DNA of 64,000 nucleotides, from assembly GCA_030549495.1 (NCBI GenBank), contig JAUIRK010000070.1:198501-262500 (forward strand), written 5' to 3'. Every line of letters begins with the position of its first letter. Position 1 is the first letter of the stretch. Below, one piece after another: positions 56,307 through 64,000 of the stretch. The notes under the pieces were generated by a model. The model saw only the letters and a program-made list of their open reading frames with translations, was not told the origin of the DNA and did no database searches. Position numbers and translations under genes: made by a program. Source of the stretch: Nectonema munidae. Lineage: Eukaryota; Nematomorpha; Nectonematoida; Nectonematidae.

Positions 56307-57659
56307 CAAAATAGATTGTCTTTAATTTATGATAATTTTTTGTAACAGTGACAATTGACTTCAAGAAAATATTTTTATGAAATAAAGTATTAGTAAATTA
56401 TGTTTAACAAAAAATCTTTTTTTTTCATTTTTGATTTTCTAATAATAATAATTAAAGTTTTTAAAGAGTGAATTTTTTCCATTGAAATTTTCCAGACTTG
56501 TAAACGTTTTTCTGAAAAATGACAAAAGTATGAATGCCTTTTTTATTTAACCCTCAAAAGTATATTGATTTTTTGCTACACTGTTGTTTTTCGGTGTACA
56601 TTTTGTACACACGCGGTTTTAATGAAAAATTCAATGAAAATTTAGAGTATCTTCATATAAAAGAATATAATGAGAAAGTTATGATGTTTATTAAAACTAA
56701 CAATGCAAACAAAATTCTTTTTTAACACTCTTACGATGAAGAGGACATATTACATCTTTACATTTATCACAGGTAGACCTACTCCATTTCTTGCATACGA
56801 CGCATCTTCTAGGTCTTTTAGAAGGGTTATTCTCAGTGTTTGACAATGTCAAATACATGGAATAACCAACTAATCTTGCAGCCAATATAGTATTCTTCCT
56901 TAAACCAGGACATTCGAATCTCTTCGTAGCAAATTTTTGTGCTAGTTGAAAAGACAAATTTCTTAAAAACTGTTTTTCTGCTCAGCTTATAACCATTTTT
57001 GCACATCAAAATGAAAGCATTGTGCCAAGAAATATCAATAATGTTATAGTTTAACAACATAGGCCATCCTCTTGTTTTTTATTTCGTAGTGAACTCTTCT
57101 AAGATTCCATCCATCAAATCAACTCCTCCTTTATATTTGTTATAATCAAGAATAATGAATGGCTTTTATCATTACGGTTAGAGATGTCGATTGTAAAATG
57201 CGAAGAACTTAAAAGGAGAACTTTTCTGTTTCTTTTAGGTACGTATGAAACAAGAGAAATGGATTTTTCATGATTATAAATCGAATTTTCTTTTCGTGTT
57301 GATTTAATAGTGCCTAATAAAATTAAATTTTCTTTGAGCAATTGCACAGCAATTCACAGACCCAAAAAATTTTTATCCCGTAATTCCTAGGCTTGCATGG
57401 CATATAGGTCTTGCCTGGGATTTTGTCTCTATAACCTAGAAGTTCTTCGTCAACTGTTATCGAGCTTTCTGGTACATAAAAGCGGCACAAATTGGTTTGA
57501 AAAGCCGTCCATATTTCCTCAAGGAAATACATTGATGAAATTTACGAAGAATACTATTAATATAAATTTACGAAGAAGTATTTACGATGAATACTTCTTG
57601 ATATTTACGGTGACAGTACACTCCTTTCCCAGAAACTTTATCAGGTTTATTGAAGGATA

Positions 57660-59140
57660 CTAGGTGTGAAATTTGCCCCTATGGGCAGTTTGGAAAACGA
57701 AATTTTTACTCTTGATTGGGAAACCGAATAAGAATTGATAAGACTTGTGTATCACAATGCCGTAAAACGCATTCTTTAGATCTATGCGACATGCATAGCC
57801 AAAACGGTGTGGCATATGCAGGAGTGAAGTCACCCCTTCTAGAGTAAGTTTCTCTTTCTTGAAGAAATCCGTAGAAAAGGTGAAGTTTTGAATGAACCTA
57901 ATGGCGTTGTCCTTTTTGGGGATTAGGAAGGTTGGTTATACAATCCTGGGCTTGTTAACTTCTTGAATAATAGAGTGTTTGAGCAAGGCAGGAATGATCT
58001 TTGTTGGATGAAATTTTCTTGACACATGGATGGATCAGCAAACTGAGAAAAAAAGTTGAAAGGCTTTCAGAGGTTTGTACCCATATTTGAGGATTTGGAT
58101 AGACTTACGACAGCGGAGTTTCTTTGGGCATGTCCACGGTGTAGCGAAACCGTCAAAGGAAGCTTTGAAAGGAGGCGCTCTGAATGAGTTCGTGTTTCTT
58201 ACACTCCTACAGTGAGAATTGTTCGAGTGGGTATATCAGCTGGAGGATCACCTTCTTCGTGAACTGGTGGATCTTCCTGGATTTCTTCGAACTCGGGTGA
58301 AGATGTTGCGCCAGGTGTCACCTTTGTACAAGTCTTTAGAAAGATAGTAAGTTTAGTACCGTTACTAGCTTTGTACCCAATTCCGGAGTTCCGCGTGGTG
58401 CAACATTTCATGAATGAAGTGTCGATGATCGTCATACCCGCGAAAGTTTTTCTTATCATTTTCTTCTTCTTCTTGATTCAGAAAGACAGGAATGCCGTCT
58501 GTCCCAAAAACTTCCACAAGAATGGCTTCTAGGGTATCATCACCCATCACCTTTGTGGGGGTGTTTTCAGGAATTATAGGTGATGGCTCGACATTAGAAA
58601 AAGGCCAGTCGATAATATCTTGTGCCACAGCATCAATGATGTCCTAGAACAGAGGTTCCCAACCTTTTTTTCACGAAGTATCCCTTGAAAATTTTCACCC
58701 TTAGGCGAACCCCTAATAATTTTTTTTCACACTAATTGATTTTAAGCCTCGCTAATCATCAGTCAAAGATGTATTTCAATATATACAAAACAACTTTCAA
58801 TTATTTTTTATTATGGTTTTAGGGGAAATTTTCAACCCATTTTATGTATGTAGGTGGTATATATTAGTTAAAAATTAAAAAAAACTTTTCAGATACCTTT
58901 ATAAAGTACCCTTTGAAAAAAGTGAAACGAACCTCCAAGGTTTTGGAACCCCAGGTTGGCAACCCCTGTCCTAGAAGAATGACGGAGGCGAGTCAATCAT
59001 AGGTAAGGCGGGTTGGCTCTCTGAAGGCAATGTAGGATCCTCGGCGTGCATCAGTGCCCGAAGCTCTCAAACGTGAAGCAGGTGGTATTGGATTCAGACT
59101 CCATCTTATAACTTCATTAGGATCTTTACCTCTAGATACT
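57660..59140 (-). mobile_element. Retroelement fossil (DIRS- or LTR-type) inside piggyBac copy 2
   Basis: A minus-strand fragment with a proline/acidic gag-like part (about 59100-58250, interrupted by a hAT MITE) and a reverse-transcriptase palm part (about 57960-57680: 'FLIPKKDNAIRFIQNF', then 'ACRIDLKNAFYGIVIHKSYQ'). The RT wording resembles DIRS/gypsy-type elements; the exact family is unresolved. No terminal repeats found. It is broken in several places and old, but younger than the piggyBac that carries it and older than the MITE within it. Confidence 0.5.
58650..58968. mobile_element. hAT MITE, 319 bp, with perfect 8-bp duplication
   Basis: Ends CAGAGGTTCCCAACC and GGTTGGCAACCCCTG are inverted repeats. 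The octamer TCCTAGAA precedes (58642-58649) and follows (58969-58976) exactly. This is the classic 'CAGGGGTTCCCAACCT' hAT-type MITE form. The interior is non-coding and AT-rich. The perfect duplication marks it as one of the latest insertions in this nest. Confidence 0.9.
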
Positions 59141-59434
59141 AAATCAAAATCATCCGAATTTTGTCAACGCCATCAGAATCTTCACTGTTTGAATCATCAG
59201 AGCTTTGGTAGTATACAGTCATTTCTCCTTCTTCGTCTTCACAATCTTCTTCAAAGTCATCATAATCCCTTCTTTGAATCAGATTTACATCGAGTTCTTC
59301 ATGTACAACCTCAACGACTTTGGTTTCGTCAAAACTGGCATCATCTTCGTTACACATAGAAAGAAACGCACAAGCATTTTTGAAAGAAGTTCTCTTTCCC
59401 TTCATTTGAACAATTTCTTGTGAATAAAAGTTAA

Positions 59435-59575
59435 AGGTACCCCGGGGTATTTTCATCGAGAAGGCACAATTGCACCGCTTGTATCGAACTATGAGGAAAG
59501 CAGGCTTGATGCGGAATCGAACCCAAGACCTTGAGTTATCGAATCCAGCATCTAACCAACCCACATCACGCCCCT
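59435..59575 (-). repeat. tRNA-derived SINE inside piggyBac copy 2
   Basis: On the minus strand GGTTGGTTAGATGCTGG (A-box region, 59559-59543) and GGGTTCGATTCC (B box, 59524-59513) stand at tRNA spacing, followed by a non-tRNA body with TACCCCGGGGTA at about 59440. That fits a SINE head and body. It abuts the acidic N-terminal frame of piggyBac copy 2, whose apparent upstream extension is therefore SINE, not protein. Confidence 0.55.
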
Positions 59576-60158
59576 AAACTATAATATAGTTATCAGAATA
59601 AGGATGTCAGAGTAGAATAAGGAAAAGAAAAAGACAAACGGAGTGAAAAAAGAAAAAGAATTGTGATGTCTGAAAGTAAGGCAAAACATCTGTCACATGC
59701 CTAAAACGTGCTTCACGTGCAAGCACAATTGATTGATATGAACAATTTAAAATAACTTGGATGGATAATGTGCCATTACAGAAAGTATGTGTACATATGT
59801 AATATGTATAATAATATGTGTACATTTTGTACACCATTATATCATTGAAGTAAATGTTGTTCTAAGTCAAACAAATTTAGACATTTTTTTTGTACTTGTC
59901 ATGATATACACTTAACTTTTCATGTATTTGCGTCTCCTAGAATATTGAATGTTGTACTTTTTGGATTTTTGTTTTATAGCAAGCTAAATAATTTTTGTGT
60001 ACAAATTGTACACCAAATTACAATTGAGGGTTAAATAGATTACATATCAAGCTAATCAAGTTATATTAGTATAATCATAATTTATTTTGAAAAAAAACCC
60101 ATTTAATATATAAGTTGAAGAACTTTCAATAGTACTGTCCTCATAACTCTATTTTTCT

Positions 60159-60185
60159 CTCAACTTTGCCTACACACAAACCTTA
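60159..60185 (+). other. 27-base exact match to eIF2B gamma coding sequence
   Basis: These bases equal 55404-55430, inside the eIF2B gamma reading frame (codons around ...STLPTHKP...), and the match stops abruptly at both sides. It is non-coding here. It lies 125 bases right of the piggyBac copy 2 TTAA junction, within the AT-rich left part of piggyBac copy 3. Confidence 0.85.
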
Positions 60186-60369
60186 CGGACATTGGTATCA
60201 TACACTAATTTTCTATTGAGTCGATTTTTAAAAAAAACCAGGTAAATTTTATCATCAAATTTATTAATCTTTAAATGATTAATAAAATACAAATATAAAG
60301 TTTATTTATAAATATAAAATTATATTTTGTTTAATATTTTAATAAAGTTTTTTATTTAATATATAAATA

Positions 60370-61560
60370 AACTTTACACTTTTAGAATATAATAAGGATG
60401 AAGGAATACCGTTTGATACATTGGAAGAAGCATTTGGATATATTTCAGCTGATTCTGAGATTTTTGAAGTATTCACAGAAGAAACGAATAAATATGCAAA
60501 AATAGTGAAAAACGATCCAACTTATGAAACAAATGTAAAAAAATTTAAAAAAATTTTGGTATTCTTCTTCTTAGCGGATATAATAAGCTACCAAGTACTT
60601 GTTCATGTTGATCTGTTGCGAGTGACCTAGGTGACCTTGTGAAGAAAAGTCTATCAAGAAATCGTTTCCAAAAAATTAAATCTTACTATACATTTAGTTG
60701 ATAATAATGAAGCAAAGTCAAGCATAGATAGATGCTTCAAAGTTAGACCTCTTCTTGATATTTTAAATAAAAATTTTGTTCAATGGGGTCATTTCTCTTA
60801 ACATCTGTTAGTTGATGAAATGATTGTAAAGTGCTTACGACGTCATGAGATAGTATATTCGCGGAAAGCCAATTAGATTGGGTTTCGAATTGTGGGGTCT
60901 TTGTGATGAATCCGGTTATTGTTTTAATTTTGATATTTATACTGGAAAATCAAATCAAAAGAAAAAGAACCTCTTGGTAGACGAGTTGTGTTTGATTTGT
61001 TTTCAAGAATAGAGAATACTCCAGTATCCAAAGAAGGTAATTTGATTGATTATTATTTATTGCAATTGATTGATAATAATTGATTTAATTGCATAAATCA
61101 TTTGTAAACGTAGAGCAGGCACTACTTATAAAGAATTATAACAAATATGTGGGTGGAGGAGACATACACGACTGGCTTGCTGCACACTATTCAACGTCCT
61201 TCAGGAGCAAAAAATGGTATTGGTGCTTGATAACAAGGATGTTAGATATGACGGTGGTAAACGCTTTGCAGAATATATCTTCATGCTAATTTTGAATCGA
61301 AATGGAGTCTTTTAGGTTTTCGAAGAGAAATCGCAATATCATACCTTCAATCTTATAGAGCCGAGTACGTGCCAAAAAAGGAAAGTTTTTGACATTGTGA
61401 GATTTGATAGAAAAGATCACATAATCTTAAAAGGGGAAAAACAAAGAAGATGTGGATTGAAAAATTGTAAAAAAAAAGCCTCGAACATACTGCAAAAAAT
61501 GTTACTCTCTGTGTTGAGTGGTTTGATATTTTTCATGGAAAAATTAATTGAATAAAATTG
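60370..61560 (+). mobile_element. piggyBac transposon copy 3 (outer, interrupted), coding remnant
   Basis: Plus strand: 'EGIPFDTLEEAFGYISADSE' and 'FTEETNKYAKIVKNDP' (60395-60530), 'FFLADIISYQ'; 'IDRCFKVRPLLDILNKNFVQ' (about 60727-60785); 'LVDEMIVK' with the catalytic Asp-Glu (about 60810); 'GFRI', 'GYCFNFDIYTGKSNQKKK' (about 60918-60965); 'VEQALLIKNYNKYVGGGDIH' and 'YSTSFRSKKWYWCL' (61112-61230); ending in a cysteine-rich finger 'RRCGLKNCKKKPRTYCKKCY' (about 61450-61505). Multiple stops and shifts occur. Its probable left half is separated by the insertion of piggyBac copy 2 at a TTAA; the subterminal palindromes at 56284 and 61582 support one interrupted element. Confidence 0.75.
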
Positions 61561-61581
61561 TATAATGTTTCATTTTGTTTT

Positions 61582-61604
61582 CCCAATGTCCTCATGTGAG
61601 GACA
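61582..61604. repeat. Subterminal palindrome of piggyBac copy 3, right
   Basis: CCCAATG plus the near-palindrome TGTCCTCATGTGAGGACA, one base different from 56284-56306. It comes directly after the C-terminal zinc-finger code, so it lies in the 3' non-coding end of the element. Confidence 0.6.
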
Positions 61605-61716
61605 GCTTGAAAATCACAGTTCATTGAACTTGTAGTTATAAAAGCTTTATAAAATTATTAATTGATCCTTATGTTATAACAAAATAAATTTTAATGTTTA
61701 AACTATATTTTTTCTT

Positions 61717-61830
61717 TAAAAAATTAATTGTACAAAATTAGCTTAATTATATCACTTCAAATTTTTTATGACTTTTCCTAAAATTGTTAGCTGCATCTTT
61801 TGTCACCATTTCCTAGCTTGTCTTTGCTTT
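61717..61830 (-). repeat. Inverted copy of the right part of the tandem-repeat element
   Basis: Matches the reverse complement of 39330-39430 (shared GTTAGCTGCATCTTTTG-like core and AAAAAATTAATTGTA start). The piggyBac-like GGGGCG end present at 39450-39489 is missing here. It is separated from the rest of the inverted copy by a LINE fragment. Confidence 0.6.
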
Positions 61831-61899
61831 TACCCACCCTGTCTCTCTCTCTCTCCTCAAGTTTTGGGAAAGATGAGTGAAGTTGTTTGAAAACTTTTT

Positions 61900-62510
61900 G
61901 ACATCGTATTACTCACTAAAGAAGTTGAAATGAAAAGGATTTTGAGCTTTGGTAAGAGTAAGGCAAAATGGAGTTTTGAAGTGGGCATTGCTAGACGTTA
62001 AAAATGGAGATAATAAATAGAGGAGCGTGTGATTTGGCCTCCGATGATGAAGTCATTTTATATGGCTTGGAAACTTTGGCAGTAACGAAAAGAAACGAGA
62101 TGTTGCTGAAATGAAAATGCTAAGATGGATGAGTGGAGTGAGCAGAAAAGACCGAATAATGAATGAAGTCATAAGAAAGACGGTGAAGGTATCGAGCATG
62201 AGCCAAGAGATGCAAGAAGAACGCCGAAAATGGTTTGGCCATATATTTTAGAAAAGGTGAAGATAGTATTGAAAGAATGATGGTGAATCAGCAAGTGGAC
62301 GGCAAAGGAAAAAGAGGAAGACAGAAGCTGAGATGGAAAGACTGCATAATAGCTGACGGTAAGGTGAAAAACTTTGATTTGAAAAAAGACTTCCAAATGG
62401 CATTAGAAAGAATTAAATCGAAAAGACTCATTTCATACAGCGATCATGTATAAAAACGAGCTAATAAAGCTGAAAAGAAGAAGAGGATGAAGTCTCTAAA
62501 ATCATTCATT
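61900..62510 (+). mobile_element. RTE-type LINE 3' end
   Basis: Plus strand: 'LYGLETLAVTKRNEMLL', then 'MLRWMSGVSRKDRIMNEVIR' and 'TVKVSSMSQEMQEERRKWFG' (about 62056-62245), 'IERMMVNQQVDGKGKRGRQK' and 'LRWKDCI' (62268-62350). This is the highly typical C-terminus of RTE/BovB-like LINEs ('YGSETW...MLRWM.G..R.D.I.N...RWFGHV.R....GRP..RW.DC'). It has at least two frameshifts, lacks the RT core, and is 5'-truncated. Confidence 0.85.
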
Positions 62511-62519
62511 GATTTTACA

Positions 62520-63958
62520 TGAAATGTATGTTTCGACCTGGCTGGATTCATTTCTGTACTCACATTTTGGATTTAAGGTTTGAAAACTGCGGTTTACGTC
62601 TTGAAAACTGCTGCACAAATATTCTCTCTAATTTAACATGGAATATATGCTTTTATACCAAATCAACCATGCTTATTTTATTTCTGTACTCCATTTTGGC
62701 TAATACGGTTAAAAAAATATCTATACATGTCAATTAAATTAGCGATGTGTTACTAAAAATCAGTTTTTTTCCAAAAATATCATTTCTGTAAAAAATTGTT
62801 ATATATTACTTATAAAGTAAAAATATAATTTTTTAAATATATTTTGACTTATATTTTTAATCAATCATGTTGAGTATGAGATATTTATTTTAAAAAAGAA
62901 AACCTACACGCATTATATAAACTTTTAGAGATGAAGAAGGTGGACAACTTTCTGTAATTGAACAATGAACATCACGAATGATTTCATCAGAAAAAAACTT
63001 TCGAACTGGTATTGGTTGACAAATATTCAGGCTGAATATCAAACTGTTCATAACATTTGATAATATAATACAAGATAATATGATCATCAAGAAGATTTTT
63101 TAATCAAATGTTGAGAACGGATAAAATCTGTTCAAAATAAATCCTTAAAAAGTTTTTTCGAACAAAGATTGCATAAAATAAATTTCTGATGAAGGAAGAG
63201 CTACCAAGAAAGGATCATCATAGAATGAATAGCAAAATTACAAACTGTAAAGTATAGAAGAAATGATAATATATATATAGATAACCAGACGATAACGAAT
63301 TTATAGCAAAACGATGGAGGTCGAATCGAGATACCTAATTTACTTGCAAATAAAATATTTTAAATGGATTAAACACCAAAATTTGGTTTATTAAATAAAT
63401 TAAGAAAATAATTAGCAGATAAACACTGCAAGTAGAATTATCATCACCACTAAATTACCGATACTAGAAAATGGTGTATATGTGTAAAATACCTTTTTAT
63501 TTCAATAAATTTTTTTTTATTTGACATGAGCTGTCATATATAAATCAATTTTTTGACAAATTTGAATGATTTTGATAAAAAATAAACATCACCACTAAAT
63601 TCTATATACTTGAAAATGGGTATATATTATATATGTATAAAAATATTTTATGAGAATAAAAATTTTAATTTTGAAATGGGCTGTCATATTTATTTTTTGA
63701 CAGGTTTGATTGATTTTGATTAAAAAATAGACATCATCACTGAATTCAGCATACTTGAAAATAGGTATAAATGTGTAAAAACTTTCTATAATTATTTAAA
63801 TAAAAAGTTCTTTTTTGAGATAACTATCAAATATAAATCAATTTTTTGACAGGTTTGATTGATTTTCATTAAAAATAGACATCGCCTCTGAATTCAGCAT
63901 AGTTTAATTATATATATCCCATTAAAAATATTTATAAAAACTTATTAACATCTGAGAA
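62520..63958 (-). repeat. Inverted partial copy of the tandem-repeat element
   Basis: Reverse-complement match to 36577-38000: one B-type unit (62525-62720), spacer matches (about 63280-63430) and A-type units (ACATCACCACTAAATT-type cores at about 63420, 63586, 63733, 63880). Homology ends abruptly near 63958, mirroring the start at 36577. It lacks most B units. The minus frame at 62890-63090 and others inside are not genes. Confidence 0.8.
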
Positions 63959-64000
63959 AAAGAGGGAAATGTCAAATTTAATCCAGCAATAATTTAGCTT

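Larger units (their letters stand above)
56551..60030 (-). mobile_element. piggyBac transposon copy 2, TTAA-flanked, with nested insertions
   Basis: TTAA at 56547-56550 and 60031-60034 bracket termini CCCTCAAAAG and ...TTGAGGG. Near both ends GTGTACATTTTGTACAC-type palindromes occur (56598, 59818, 59998). Minus-strand coding, N to C: an acidic start (59430-59139: 'DYDDFEEDCEDEEGEMTVYY', 'SSDDSNSEDSDGVDKI'); 'LEEIWTAFQTNLCRFY' then 'SSITVDEELLGYR' with the catalytic Asp-Glu and 'YMPCKPRNYGIKIFWVCE' (57532-57323); 'KENSIYNHEKSISLVSYVPK' (57300-57240); and a C-terminal cysteine-rich finger, 'RRCVVCKKWSRSTCDKCKDV' with 'CPLHRK...CLHC' (to 56697). Between N-terminus and core sit a retroelement fossil and a MITE. 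The frame is broken in several places besides these insertions. Confidence 0.88.

Noticed and set aside
59430-59564. N-terminal extension of the piggyBac copy 2 protein
   Set aside because: The upstream open frame runs through a tRNA-derived SINE, so the extension is not transposase.

Overview
AT-rich (roughly 70% by eye), gene-poor DNA from an animal, most likely an arthropod. The evidence is a spliced secreted protein with two chitin-binding peritrophin-A (CBM14) domains, alongside eukaryotic housekeeping genes (eIF2B gamma, PCID2), an orphan seven-transmembrane receptor, and an invertebrate-style mix of Tc/mariner-Tigger, piggyBac, hAT, MULE, RTE/Jockey-like LINE and tRNA-derived SINE sequence. 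I cannot name the species; a small crustacean such as a copepod would fit, but this is inference.

Layout. 1-211: last exon of an amino-acid-transporter-like gene. 0.2-9.8 kb: no host gene recognised; it holds a LINE 3' end (about 2.5-3.1 kb), a degenerate Tigger/pogo transposon (5.5-6.95 kb) and small dispersed repeats. 9.9-16.7 kb: a four-exon CBM14 gene whose exon phases all agree. 18.5-19.6 kb: an intronless orphan GPCR-like gene. 20.3-20.6 kb: a minisatellite. 21.5-22.2 kb: a 710-bp hAT derivative with an 8-bp target duplication. 22.7-24.5 kb: a broken copy of an unnamed protein family. 25.5-33.2 kb: at least four Mutator-like (MULE) transposase remnants in alternating orientation. 33.5-36.5 kb: a MITE, a probable low-quality assembly patch, and a LINE RNase H/C-terminal fragment split by a 248-bp sequence that occurs twice. 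36.6-39.5 kb: a repeat block with two kinds of about 150-bp tandem units, matched by an inverted partial copy at 61.7-64.0 kb. 40.8-43.1 kb: a nearly complete Tigger with TA duplications. 45.5-46.75 kb: intronless PCID2. 48.5-50.7 kb: a piggyBac copy. 54.5-55.9 kb: intronless eIF2B gamma (EIF2B3). 56.3-61.6 kb: a nest in which one piggyBac remnant is split by a second piggyBac, itself carrying a retroelement fossil, a hAT MITE and a SINE. 61.9-62.5 kb: an RTE-like LINE 3' end.

The host genes look independent: there is no cluster or pathway. PCID2 and eIF2B gamma are clearly richer in G+C than their surroundings and lack introns. The most unusual observations are a 27-base exact match to the eIF2B gamma coding sequence beside the piggyBac nest, the perfect 248-bp repeat pair, the inverted tandem-repeat blocks, and the unnamed protein-family copy. 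I found no convincing new multigene system.
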